Of a stretch of DNA of 64,000 bases, positions 36,301 through 50,100 are shown in pieces (the stretch's first letter is position 1; each line of letters begins with the position of its first letter). The position numbers were made by a program, and so were the translations under genes. The DNA lies in NCBI GenBank assembly GCA_022113835.1, contig JAILWY010000011.1, positions 4,278,001-4,342,000 of the forward strand, given 5' to 3'. A model generated the notes under the pieces. It was not told the DNA's origin. It saw only the letters and a program-made list of their open reading frames with translations, and ran no database searches. Source of the stretch: Atopsyche davidsoni. Taxonomy: Eukaryota; Arthropoda; Insecta; Trichoptera; Hydrobiosidae.

Positions 36301-39300
36301 AATAAATATGAGCCATCGTTCTTTTATTCTGAACACAACTGATTTGATAAGTCAGCTATTTACGACTGCAATATTGTGACTTTTTAATAATAAAGTAAAT
36401 TATATTTGATTAGACAATTTTTTATTTTTTGTTTTGTGATAGAAATCAAAACTACAAGCTCATATGTCAATCTAATACAAATTAAATGTATCTATTGTGA
36501 CCACATTCTAGAAATACTCTTTAGAATCATATAATGAATGCGTTATATGCGAAGTTGATGCTTGAAGACATAAATTAATTGATTATTTACTCCGTGGCGC
36601 TCTGTGTCCATAGCAGTAGGGCAGGGCAAGACACCCAATTTATCTACTTTGGCTTTATATAAAATAGTTTAATCTGTCAGTAGAAAAGAAAACTGATTGT
36701 TAACGGTACAAATAAAAGCACGAAAAAATTAAATTTATTACAATATACTGAAATGTATGAATTTTTTGAAAATTACGACATTATCTGTAACGGTAACATT
36801 TATTATAGTATTGCGTTTATAATACATTTTTTAATTCATTATTTATTTACATTGACATATTTCAATATAATAAATTAAATTATTACTTTAAATTGTAATA
36901 AATTTTATTAATGTAAGTATTAAATTTTTGACACTCTTACTTGGTGGAATTCCATTTTACTATTTTAAACAAAATACTTTTGTGATTTTTCCACATGTAA
37001 AATTTTATTGGTAACTGGTTTCGTCAGGCATTATTAAAGGAAGAAAACCTTTGTTTGATTGTGTCAATGTGGAAAAATCACAAAAGTATTTTATTTAAAA
37101 TTATGAAATTTTTAAAAAAAATGTGAAATTGTGAAACAGAACTACACCTTAACTTCTCCATATTGAATTTTGAGATATTGCGAGCAATGTACCAATCTCA
37201 TAAGTTCAACAGACTACTTCAGATGTTTAAATATATATTATTTGTGTCAATTAATATTTTGTACTTATGAAATTGGTCTCAATATTATTTTGTTTTTATA
37301 TACGTATACCATAAGAACACGTATAATCAGAGGTATGAGAAAATGTAGCTGTAATGAGATGCGCAGAAACATGTTTTGGTATTTTGTGGAGCAGTCATGG
37401 TGTGAACTCATAAATCTAAATAAAAGCTTCCGACTGGTATATGCTCAAAATGATATCCATAAAATTTCATTAGCTGGTCTGATTTTACTACACAAGTAAA
37501 GAATATTCTAAACCAATAAATACTAAGCAACAAATGGATGAATGACCAAGCGTTTATCACTGATATTTTAAACAGACAAAAAGTACAATATTCTTGAGAG
37601 AAAACTTTGCATATAGTTTGTCATGAAAACAACAAAAGTAGTACCTGTTTTATTAACATGACATAAGGTTCGCTCCAAATTCACTAGAGATTTTTAACAT
37701 ATAGACGCTCAGATATTAAATAAGGTACGAGTACGTCGGTAACAATAGTTGTAGGGTACCTCTAAATTCAATGAACATTTAAATTGAAAAATCTCAAGTA
37801 AATTTACGCCTTTAGACTACCAATTTTTTTTTAAATTAATGTATATTAATGTTGATGAAAATGAAAATATAATACTTTTGTTTACCTCAAATTTGGAAGG
37901 ACTGCCCAGTGTAATGTATCCTATGTATTAAATTTTTTTTGTGACGTTAAAAATATATGCCAAATAAGAATTGTTTACTTAAATCTACACCAAAATTTGA
38001 CTTTGAACTGATCTCAGCAGCTATCTCCCAGCGCTCAGCATACTGAGGCATACAGACATGCCTGGTATTTATTTTTTTGAAATAAAATTTCTATTAATGC
38101 TCTGAATCCTAATCTATAATGGTATTCAGACACAATGATTCATAGGTAAGAGAAACAGGGGATTTAAGGTGTGCAAGCATTTTTATACAAATCAATATAC
38201 CGAGCGCTATGAGCTATGATATCATACCAAATATTCATTTCATGTGTTTTCTTTGTAATTTGTGACAAGTGTATTATTCAATAGTATTGGAGTTCAAATT
38301 TTGACATTCATTTTTAGAAGTAGCGGATGTGGGTGTTCTGTGAATATTTAATTACTAAAATTATTTCTGTACTTAGATGTTGTGAAGATTATGTTTTGAG
38401 GATTGAAACACTTACATCTGATAGTTTTGTTTTCAATACTGAATCAAAATATGTCTCATCTGGATCTGTTTTGGAATCTCGCCTATTCGTGTTGTACTTT
38501 TGACGACTCAATGTAAATGAATTCCTCCGAGGTTCAGCTAAAAATATAAAATAATGAAAAATTATTTTTTCAAGGTTATGGAAGTTTCTTGTTTTTCAAG
38601 TGAAGGCTGTTAAATGCATAAAAACTTTTTTTAAATATATAAAGATAGGTTTCTCTACGATAATGCTTTGTAATTGTTAATAAAACCCTGTAATTGTTAA
38701 AAAGGTAAACCCATGTTTGCGACTGGTTCAGAGGACTGTATTTAGAATTGGCGATATAATCATATGTCCAGCAATTAGATAAGCACAATACTTTTGAAAT
38801 ATTTATAAGTTAAATAAAGACATCGATTAACCAACAATCAAACAACACAAATAAAAACAGTTTGAAAGAGATGACTGTTTGCTAATTGCATTGTTATAAG
38901 TAACAAAGATTCTCAGAATGAAAACTTGTAGGTATACCAATAATTCACAATCCTACTAGATTAAATATTTACTTTGACACCTGTCAATGCAATTATATTT
39001 TTTTCAAACAACAATTACATCAGTCAATAAAGATGGTGTTAAATATAACCTATTTAAAAGTTTTTTAAGATTAGGTGATAATAACAAGTAATATACCTAG
39101 ATCAAATTTGGAGAGAATAAATGATAGAAACCTTTTTTATTTTTCCCAGAGCCTTGAGGGTCCTTGCCATCAGAATCGATCCCCAAGAGTCTTCCTCGTG
39201 CATCCGAGCTATCTAAAGCCGCGCCGCCTTCCGAACCGCGCCGCGTGTTGGATAAATTATCAACTCCAGAATTCTTACTGTCTATCAGCATTTTGACCAC

Positions 39301-39624
39301 TGTATTCTTTTCCAACTCTTCCCAGTCCACCGTCAGCCCACCCTGGGCTTCGTCCGGATTGCCCTCCACACACTCGTAAACCTGATACGCCGTCTTCATA
39401 AAGTCGAAGAAGTCCTTGATGGTTATCTCGACCGGTGCGCTCTTGGCGAATGTCGCGTCCCCCGGGCTGATCAAATGCGGGCACGAAGACGTACCTTGCT
39501 GGTCATGGGTCGCGCTGGAAGTTTTTGCGGAGAGCATGGACGGTTTGTCGCCGTCTTCGGGTCTGTTGCTTGTCATTTTCCGCGTGCTTATCGCATCAGT
39601 TGGATGTTGTAGTCGTGATGCCAA
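30332..39624 (-). CDS. SANBR: SANBR/KIAA1841-like BTB-domain protein, complete copy
   Basis: Sixteen exons on the minus strand: 39132-39624, 38416-38537, 35940-36090, 35683-35788, 35136-35409, 34716-34822, 34314-34478, 34114-34215, 33699-33840, 33020-33157, 32462-32612, 32175-32312, 31442-31572, 31094-31263, 30756-30919, 30332-30456. Phases agree at every joint, giving about 892 residues (a second in-frame ATG at 39576 would give 876). Exon 5 encodes the BTB-like core (IHVCDEVKGLKRDFRCP, LLVSKMGYFADVTSGQ, MDISVHCDIQIFDWLM), the hallmark of KIAA1841. Cysteine pairs (KCSKC, CMEC, CC...C...CC) in exons 7-10 may bind metal. The C-terminus is Ser/Glu-rich, then basic. In mammals SANBR regulates antibody class switching; the insect role is unknown. 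Two donors (GTTTCT after exon 1, GTCTCT after exon 14) are weak, so those joints are less certain. Confidence 0.78.
31675..32100 (-). mobile_element. Probable solo LTR in SANBR intron 12 (copied in unit 2)
   Basis: On the minus strand the order is a moderately GC-rich U3, a TATA box (CCCTATATAAGCGGC, about 31868-31882), then roughly 95-100 bases downstream an AATAAA (CATTGAATAAAGTACGAG, about 31780), then a CA-rich end (ACCACCAACATCACATCAC). The base composition differs sharply from the surrounding intron. Exact ends and target-site duplication were not resolved. The duplicate lies at about 42300-42725. Confidence 0.5.
36945..37105. repeat. Foldback MITE-like element in SANBR intron 2 (copied at about 47119-47279)
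   Basis: AAATACTTTTGTGATTTTTCC is mirrored by GGAAAAATCACAAAAGTATTT. The internal GGTTTCGTCAGGCATTATTA relates it to the element at 61255-61440. Confidence 0.7.
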
Positions 39625-40089
39625 TTAAGAGCGACCAAATCTTACTAATTCATTTGACATTCGGATATTTAAATTGAGAACGTTTCTGATTTATTTTGTT
39701 TTTTTTTGTATTATTGACAAGTAATTTGATTAAAAATATAACCTAGATTTTATTTTAATTCTGAATTAGTAATTATTAAGGTTATTACTTTTTTGTTTTT
39801 AATTCAATTTTCTCGCTGAGTGACTTTAGTTGACTTTCAGTTATTGTAAAGTGTATATTTGATTCTAATCGGGAAAATAAATTTAGTTAGCAACTGTGAA
39901 TGGCGACCAAACATTATTGTATCAGATATTAGGTACTGGAGTATCGATCAAACAGAAAATAACAGCGCACGTTTGGAGAATAAATTTTTAGACCAAGGAA
40001 TGAAGAATTATATATATTTTTACAAGTATTTTTAAAAAAATTACACCATAAAAACACTAAAGAGGTGCTGCACCTCTACATGCTGCGTG

Positions 40090-40262
40090 TGCGGAGGGGG
40101 CTTTAAACCCTTGCGACACGACTTGCAACCGATTTGCAATCAGTTAGTAACGTCCCTTTATTTTAGGTTTTTTTAAAAGGTTTTGCCTAAATAAACAACG
40201 AAAAATAGGACGCTATTGGCTAATTGCAAATTGTGTCGCGACGTTGTAAAAGGCTCCAAGCT
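40090..40262. repeat. Imperfect foldback upstream of SANBR (copied at about 50264-50436)
   Basis: CGACACGACTTGCAAC near 40097 pairs imperfectly with GCAAATTGTGTCGCGACG near 40227. TTATTTTAGG and the CCTAAATAA-like centre complete the arms. It lies in the 5' intergenic region of each SANBR copy. Confidence 0.45.
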
Positions 40263-41196
40263 TACAAATGGTGATGGGTTAGAATTTACGCCGGCAGTTA
40301 ATACATGCTTGGTTGCTATAATAATTAAATATTAATAAATTATTATTAATTAGTATTTAAATATTGTCAATTGATATTTTTATGTATTAGGTATACACAA
40401 ATGTACTGGCATTACAATACAGACAGAGGTAGATACAATGGAGTCACTTTCAACAAGTACACGTATGATATCTCTGCGTATGACTTGTAGCAAGTTGCAG
40501 AATAATAATAATAATAAAAGCAATTATTAACTATTGTTCATTGCTTTTACATTATAACACAAAAGATTCTTGAGTGTATATATTAGTATGCTGCTTTCAG
40601 TTATCTCCCATTTATGTGCGCAAGTTATTGAGCTTAAATTTTGTGATAGTGGGGTGTACATGTTGATTAAGTATTGATCAGAGTAAATTAAAATTTAATA
40701 AATAAGCGTGTGAAAAAATCCTGTATTTAATTGAGAGTATTTATAAAATACTATTGTATTGTAAACACAAACACAAAGCAATTCTTGCGACTTTTATTGT
40801 TAGTGGATGCAGAGCTTTAGACTTTAATTCACCACGAGAAAAAAATTGTTCATGAGATCTTTCTCGGTTTCTTTTATTAAAAAAACAATGATCTGTAAAA
40901 AAATAAAATAAAAAATATATATTTGAAGTTTTTTCCCGTACTATTAAAACATTATCCGATAGAGTTACAATTGTAATACATTTTATATGCAGTAAATATA
41001 ATAAAATATTTATTTTATAGATAAATCATTATACATATCAATGTAGCTATTAACATCAACTTAATGATATAATATTTTATAAATTTCTTTATTTTTATAT
41101 AAAATTTATGTAGCATTTAAATTCTAGACGACTTAATTTATATGAAAATAGTTTTGATACAATTTGCAACTAATTAACTTTGACACTATTGATTAT

Positions 41197-44100
41197 GATT
41201 GAGTAGCATCATCCACTTTTCAAATCTGCAAATCCTTGTTTGCAGAAAAGATCAAAATTTGGAATAATATGACCAAGGTCTTGTTAACTTTTTTTGGGAG
41301 AATTTTTAGTTTGGTTGTATAGTATGTAAGTATACACAATATGAATTTTTGACTAATGTAATATTGAGCGGTATGTTTACCGAGGGGCTGCACGGCCTGC
41401 TGCCGGGTGGCGGGTTGCACGGCGCGACGAGCGAGCAGGAGCCTCATCTGCCGTGCCGCTCGCTCCTCGTACTGCCTCTGGTGGTCTTGGTTGCTGCGGG
41501 CTGACAAGGCTGGGGCCCACGATCTGCCACCGCCAAAGGGACGTCTACAGCAATGCAAATTTCATATTAAGACTGTGAATCATTATTAAACAGTTAAAAA
41601 ATTTATAAGAGTGCATTCAATATTGTACGGTATATTTATCTTTTGCTACTCGTTTTAATCCAGATGCCATATTTTTTCAAAAAACATCAAAAGAATATTT
41701 GATTTATTGTGTAGAGACCTCCGGCTGATTTGACGCAGAGGAGTGCGGCGCACGGGTGGGCTGCGGCGAGGACTGTTTTCTTCGCTGTGAGACTCTTCAC
41801 TGCTCGAGCTTTCGGATTCCGCATCGTCTTCCGAAGAAGAGTCTTTGGAAGATATCTTAGCAGAGTCTTTACTGTCCGCTGTAGCTAACTGTAAAATAAT
41901 ATCTCAATTCTTATTTGACCGAGGGTCGTTCTGAGCACCTACTAAAAATTAATACAATTTATACAACTTCTATGATCATGAAAGGTTTACTATAGTAATT
42001 TCAGCGCTTTCTTGTTAATTTAATTTTTGTTAAATGCTAAATCATTCATATTTCAAGTATACTCACCTTAGAGCTGTCATTATCAATACTGTTCAGCATG
42101 TCAGTGATGATAGGAGTGGGGATGGGCATTGAGGCCGGAGTGGTGCAGTGAGCTGAAACCTTGGCCGGGCCATCCAAAGACTGTTTGCCACACACAGCTG
42201 AAATCAACACTCAATATTATTTGACGTTTGTTAACGTAGAACATTCACAATAGCTGCAGTAGGGTTTATATAAACTTTTTGCAGTAATATTTTGAAGTGT
42301 TGTTGTAGTCTTCGATGCTGTGATGTGATGTTGGTGGTTGCAGGATTGATGTATTGGTTGAAAATCAGAAGGCTGGAGAAATACGTAATTTGCGTACTCG
42401 TACTTTATTCAATGTAACTACACGTAAGGATAAATATACGTGGTTACTACTTTGATGCCACGAGGTCTCTGTGGAGAGGCGCGGGGAAGCCGCTTATATA
42501 GGGTCCCGACGCATTCGTAGATAACGTAAACAGGAAGAATGCCACGTCTCAGGGGGTGTCTCATTACGAGGAAGAATACTCATTCACACGAAATGGTATC
42601 ACGGTTTCACTGACCGCTTATTGTAGGTCGAATGGCACATTCCAATGGGCTGTAAGACACATGTTCCGATGAAGGTACTAGCCCCTACGAACTATGACCA
42701 GAGTGCCCAAAAAAATGAGAACCCAGTATTTCTTATAGGGAAACTATTTATATGTTCAGCTATTTAATGGCAGGAAATGATTACAAAGGGTAGTTTAACC
42801 TGCTTGGGGCTTGGGCGTAGGACTGCCGCAGTATAGCTTGCCTAGTAAACCCAAGGGCAGTCGAGGTGGGGCGAGGCGAAGACCTTCCCACCAGAACACC
42901 TCACGTGCTGCAAGTCTACCATTCTCGTCTCCACTTTCTAAAAGAAAAATTACACATAATAAAACAAAAAACTATTGCGAAGTTGCAAAAGTATTTATAT
43001 ATTAAAACCATTACCCATGACCCGATTAATTTTTAGATGTAATGAATAGAATAGTCAGATACAAAAATATACAGTAATTAGCATACCCCTGGCAACGAGT
43101 CTCGTGAGGCGGTCAGGGAACATGAGGTTTGGCGGGGGCACGTGGATGAGTTCTTTGTACTTGACGTAGCTTGCAAGTACCGCTATGTCCTGGTCTGTTT
43201 TCTTCTCCGGAACGTGCTCACGAAACTTGCAGCCTTGCTGTGAGGATTTTTACAATAATCATTTTGCATACAGCATATTTGCCTCTAAAATATTTTATTA
43301 AATAAAACAATAAAGAGAATATTTCAACTTTTTCTGTTCAAATAGGTCAGATTCTGTAGTTGAAAAATTCTAACTAAACTAACTAATAATAATACTAAGA
43401 AGCCTACTACATATAATGTAAAGCCGAAACACTGATGAAAATTATTGATATAAGAAAGTATTTTAGGTATTGGAGTGAAACGATCAGTAACAGAACAGAA
43501 GAAAAAATGTTCAAATGTAATATATTGTACCTACAATATTAAAAAAAAATATCCCAACCTCGCAATAGCATTGGAACAATAATAATAATTTCATTTTTGT
43601 CACATAGGAGCAACTTCGTTTTCATAGTAATGCTTCTCTAATACCACACAATATTTTGTAGATGATGCTAGATTATTTAAGTACATAGAAAAATGACGAT
43701 TAATAGGACATCCTCATAAATACTCTGTCTCTACAAAGAAGCGCAACAATCTAGTATCTTTGAGTTCCGAGTTTTACAGAATAAATTTGTTAAAGTCATT
43801 AATTGTTATATGCTAATGATAACTTATGAAGTAAGAGTTTCATGAACAGTGGGTGTCAAGATGAATAGTTACCTGATGCACAGAGAAGTAGTTATCACAC
43901 TCCATGCACTTCAGGAAGTGACTTTCTCCCCACAGTCTCCAGTATACCTTCCGCCAGCTCTTCAGCTCATTCTGCAGCTCCACAATATATTCACTTAAGT
44001 TCCAACCGATGTCTCTGTAGGGAAATAGCAATAATAAAGATGTTATGAGAGAAATACATGTTTATAGTTAGTTTAAATTTAAAATGCTGATAGAATTGTT

Positions 44101-47100
44101 TGGGAATTAGAAGCTGCCATAATTATAATTTGTTTATAAGAAACTAAGTTCATATAAATTAAATAATAATACAAGAAAGATGAGTTTTATAATGTTTGTT
44201 GGGCCTCTAAGGCACAGAGAACCAATGTGGCCTTTAATCTTAGAAAGTCTGTGTATTCCTGGTCTAAAATAACAGCTCGCTTGTTACCTGGTGTGGGCAC
44301 TGATAACTTGGCCGCGGCGGTCGATGCTCATGCTGGAGGACTGGCACGGGACTCGGTCTGCAATCTGTCTTGGGATTAACTTGGAGCATCTAGAACATTA
44401 ATAGATAAAATGGCGTGATATGTAGCCATTATATTTAGAAATTAAATTTATACCATAAAATAAGAACTATCAATCATATTGACATACTTGCTGCATTTGA
44501 AAAGCGTGGCCAGCGAGGAGTAGTGTCCTCGTAGGGTTTCTGGCACAGGCTCTCCCAGCGACATGATCATCTTACAGAACAGCCGAGACTGGATCTTGTC
44601 TTTCTTGTCCTTGATGGCCTCTAGCTCCGAGTTGGTGTACATGGCACCCAGTCTGAAATCATGTCGGTAGAAACAATGCTACTAAATAAAAAAAATTACA
44701 AATGGTTTTAAAATTATTGCTAATAAAAACTTAAGCATACTTGATGACAATTTAATTTAAAGCAGTATTTGTGATCATGGATTTTTTAATTCATGTAACG
44801 TCTACACAAGTATTGTAAATAAACACCCACATAGGAACCTGTCAACAATACAATTAATCTAACAAAACCTTTGAGAATGTGCAGTGTACCTTGTGAGTAT
44901 AGTATCGTTGAGGCAGGCCAGGTTTGTGTTGGTCCTCACAATGTCAGTCATGTGGCCGTGGCAGTACATTAGGCAGTCGTGCAGCAGAGGATCCATCTAA
45001 AAATTTCATATATAGGAACATAATAACTTATTTTATACTTCTCCATCTAATTAAAGAAGCCACTTGCTTCGTCAACCTTTGAATTTTCAAAAGAAAAATA
45101 ATAACAAACAGTTTTTGTAAAGGAACAAGCTGCTAAGAATTGAAATTTGAAGAGTTAAAATATTCGGTCAAATATTGAACTTTGGATAATTGGATTGGAT
45201 TTGAACCATGCATTTTTTATTTAATATTCCTTTTGTTATTTTTTTAACTCTTTTGGCTATCTTGTCTAAATACAGTTTTCAGAAATTAAATTAAATGAAT
45301 AAACCCTACCTGAAGAAAAGACGCAGAGACGAGGATAGGAACAACATTGGTGGGATCCAGCAGGGGCCAGTCGGCCACGAGGATTGTATCTTTCTTGACC
45401 CATCGCATGAGCCAGTCAAAAATCTGAATATCGCAGTGAACCGATATGTCCATATCCTCCAGTTTCTGTCCGGAAGTCACATCTGCAAAGTAGCCCATCT
45501 TGGATACCAGCAGCTTCTGCGGACATCTGAAGTCTCTCTTCAGGCCCTTTACTTCATCACACACATGTATTTCTACTTCTCCTCTGAAATCAAAGTTACA
45601 AAAATACTTGACTAATATTGGAGTGTTGGTCAAAAAAATTATAGTGTTGACTTTGGCAAGTGTTGTTAAACCGATTTTAAAGGGAAATTTGTGTGATTTT
45701 CAAGACGTACATCCACAGTTGCAGCAAGGCCAAACTGTAATGAGACTTAGTTGGGGTGGGCTCTATATGGAATGTTCTGCAGTAATATTTGTAACAATAA
45801 TATTTTTAATGAAATTAGTGACATATTATTACTGAGATAAAATTTAAAGAACTTACTCTCCTTTAACTGAAAGTTTCTCTCCAATGGAAGATTTTCTCCG
45901 TCCCATTTTATCACGTGATACTATTGCCAACTTCTCTTTTGATTCCCTTTCCGTGACAAATCCTGAAAATGGTTATAAGAAATATTCAAAATTTTGAGTG
46001 ATGCAAATCAATGAACCTGTGTGATTTGATTTTCTGACCTATGAACTACGAATTACATCATATCAATACCAAGATCTAATGCAGAATCAAAAAAGAGTAT
46101 TAAAAAAATTTACCGCTGAAGCTTGCAGGTTTTTTAAGTTCAGTTGTAGAAGCAAAAGAGACAGGCTTTTTGATGATCGGCTGATGAGTGCTGCAAGTCT
46201 TCACAGGTTTTGTATACCCTACCATGTATGGAAGAACTGAGTCTAAGATCCCTTCGTTAAGCACCTAAAGCACATAATAATAGTGGTTATAAGTACATTA
46301 TTACAAAACTTAATAATGTTTTTATTACAATTTTAATTCACACCTTAATTAGACAGCAAATTCAATATAATCTAATTGTTGGATTGATAATGAGTTTGTA
46401 ATGCATTTATTTTTTCAACAATAGTATTTTGATTAGAATTATTTTTTAAATTTTTTATTATTATTTCTAATAACAATAAATATGAGCCATCGTTCTTTTA
46501 TTCTGAACACAACTGATTTGATAAGTCAGCTATTTACGACTGCAATATTGTGACTTTTTAATAATAAAGTAAATTATATTTGATTAGACAATTTTTTATT
46601 TTTTGTTTTGTGATAGAAATCAAAACTACAAGCTCATATGTCAATCTAATACAAATTAAATGTATCTATTGTGACCACATTCTAGAAATACTCTTTAGAA
46701 TCATATAATGAATGCGTTATATGCGAAGTTGATGCTTGAAGACATAAATTAATTGATTATTTACTCCGTGGCGCTCTGTGTCCATAGCAGTAGGGCAGGG
46801 CAAGACACCCAATTTATCTACTTTGGCTTTATATAAAATAGTTTAATCTGTCAGTAGAAAAGAAAACTGATTGTTAACGGTACAAATAAAAGCACGAAAA
46901 AATTAAATTTATTACAATATACTGAAATGTATGAATTTTTTGAAAATTACGACATTATCTGTAACGGTAACATTTATTATAGTATTGCGTTTATAATACA
47001 TTTTTTAATTCATTATTTATTTACATTGACATATTTCAATATAATAAATTAAATTATTACTTTAAATTGTAATAAATTTTATTAATGTAAGTATTAAATT

Positions 47101-50100
47101 TTTGACACTCTTACTTGGTGGAATTCCATTTTACTATTTTAAACAAAATACTTTTGTGATTTTTCCACATGTAAAATTTTATTGGTAACTGGTTTCGTCA
47201 GGCATTATTAAAGGAAGAAAACCTTTGTTTGATTGTGTCAATGTGGAAAAATCACAAAAGTATTTTATTTAAAATTATGAAATTTTTAAAAAAAATGTGA
47301 AATTGTGAAACAGAACTACACCTTAACTTCTCCATATTGAATTTTGAGATATTGCGAGCAATGTACCAATCTCATAAGTTCAACAGACTACTTCAGATGT
47401 TTAAATATATATTATTTGTGTCAATTAATATTTTGTACTTATGAAATTGGTCTCAATATTATTTTGTTTTTATATACGTATACCATAAGAACACGTATAA
47501 TCAGAGGTATGAGAAAATGTAGCTGTAATGAGATGCGCAGAAACATGTTTTGGTATTTTGTGGAGCAGTCATGGTGTGAACTCATAAATCTAAATAAAAG
47601 CTTCCGACTGGTATATGCTCAAAATGATATCCATAAAATTTCATTAGCTGGTCTGATTTTACTACACAAGTAAAGAATATTCTAAACCAATAAATACTAA
47701 GCAACAAATGGATGAATGACCAAGCGTTTATCACTGATATTTTAAACAGACAAAAAGTACAATATTCTTGAGAGAAAACTTTGCATATAGTTTGTCATGA
47801 AAACAACAAAAGTAGTACCTGTTTTATTAACATGACATAAGGTTCGCTCCAAATTCACTAGAGATTTTTAACATATAGACGCTCAGATATTAAATAAGGT
47901 ACGAGTACGTCGGTAACAATAGTTGTAGGGTACCTCTAAATTCAATGAACATTTAAATTGAAAAATCTCAAGTAAATTTACGCCTTTAGACTACCAATTT
48001 TTTTTTAAATTAATGTATATTAATGTTGATGAAAATGAAAATATAATACTTTTGTTTACCTCAAATTTGGAAGGACTGCCCAGTGTAATGTATCCTATGT
48101 ATTAAATTTTTTTTGTGACGTTAAAAATATATGCCAAATAAGAATTGTTTACTTAAATCTACACCAAAATTTGACTTTGAACTGATCTCAGCAGCTATCT
48201 CCCAGCGCTCAGCATACTGAGGCATACAGACATGCCTGGTATTTATTTTTTTGAAATAAAATTTCTATTAATGCTCTGAATCCTAATCTATAATGGTATT
48301 CAGACACAATGATTCATAGGTAAGAGAAACAGGGGATTTAAGGTGTGCAAGCATTTTTATACAAATCAATATACCGAGCGCTATGAGCTATGATATCATA
48401 CCAAATATTCATTTCATGTGTTTTCTTTGTAATTTGTGACAAGTGTATTATTCAATAGTATTGGAGTTCAAATTTTGACATTCATTTTTAGAAGTAGCGG
48501 ATGTGGGTGTTCTGTGAATATTTAATTACTAAAATTATTTCTGTACTTAGATGTTGTGAAGATTATGTTTTGAGGATTGAAACACTTACATCTGATAGTT
48601 TTGTTTTCAATACTGAATCAAAATATGTCTCATCTGGATCTGTTTTGGAATCTCGCCTATTCGTGTTGTACTTTTGACGACTCAATGTAAATGAATTCCT
48701 CCGAGGTTCAGCTAAAAATATAAAATAATGAAAAATTATTTTTTCAAGGTTATGGAAGTTTCTTGTTTTTCAAGTGAAGGCTGTTAAATGCATAAAAACT
48801 TTTTTTAAATATATAAAGATAGGTTTCTCTACGATAATGCTTTGTAATTGTTAATAAAACCCTGTAATTGTTAAAAAGGTAAACCCATGTTTGCGACTGG
48901 TTCAGAGGACTGTATTTAGAATTGGCGATATAATCATATGTCCAGCAATTAGATAAGCACAATACTTTTGAAATATTTATAAGTTAAATAAAGACATCGA
49001 TTAACCAACAATCAAACAACACAAATAAAAACAGTTTGAAAGAGATGACTGTTTGCTAATTGCATTGTTATAAGTAACAAAGATTCTCAGAATGAAAACT
49101 TGTAGGTATACCAATAATTCACAATCCTACTAGATTAAATATTTACTTTGACACCTGTCAATGCAATTATATTTTTTTCAAACAACAATTACATCAGTCA
49201 ATAAAGATGGTGTTAAATATAACCTATTTAAAAGTTTTTTAAGATTAGGTGATAATAACAAGTAATATACCTAGATCAAATTTGGAGAGAATAAATGATA
49301 GAAACCTTTTTTATTTTTCCCAGAGCCTTGAGGGTCCTTGCCATCAGAATCGATCCCCAAGAGTCTTCCTCGTGCATCCGAGCTATCTAAAGCCGCGCCG
49401 CCTTCCGAACCGCGCCGCGTGTTGGATAAATTATCAACTCCAGAATTCTTACTGTCTATCAGCATTTTGACCACTGTATTCTTTTCCAACTCTTCCCAGT
49501 CCACCGTCAGCCCACCCTGGGCTTCGTCCGGATTGCCCTCCACACACTCGTAAACCTGATACGCCGTCTTCATAAAGTCGAAGAAGTCCTTGATGGTTAT
49601 CTCGACCGGTGCGCTCTTGGCGAATGTCGCGTCCCCCGGGCTGATCAAATGCGGGCACGAAGACGTACCTTGCTGGTCATGGGTCGCGCTGGAAGTTTTT
49701 GCGGAGAGCATGGACGGTTTGTCGCCGTCTTCGGGTCTGTTGCTTGTCATTTTCCGCGTGCTTATCGCATCAGTTGGATGTTGTAGTCGTGATGCCAATT
49801 AAGAGCGACCAAATCTTACTAATTCATTTGACATTCGGATATTTAAATTGAGAACGTTTCTGATTTATTTTGTTTTTTTTTGTATTATTGACAAGTAATT
49901 TGATTAAAAATATAACCTAGATTTTATTTTAATTCTGAATTAGTAATTATTAAGGTTATTACTTTTTTGTTTTTAATTCAATTTTCTCGCTGAGTGACTT
50001 TAGTTGACTTTCAGTTATTGTAAAGTGTATATTTGATTCTAATCGGGAAAATAAATTTAGTTAGCAACTGTGAATGGCGACCAAACATTATTGTATCAGA

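Larger units (their letters stand above)
30572..41195. repeat. Tandem segmental duplication, unit 1 (10,624 bp)
   Basis: Begins GATTGAGTAGCATCATCC and ends AACTTTGACACTATTGATTA. The next base is a single T, then unit 2 begins at 41197 with the same start. It covers SANBR exons 1-15, the whole 5' intergenic region and about 1.5 kb upstream. Confidence 0.95.

Noticed and set aside
39164..39628. Plus-strand frames opposite SANBR exon 1
   Set aside because: Antisense shadows of the GC-rich coding exon; same in the duplicate.
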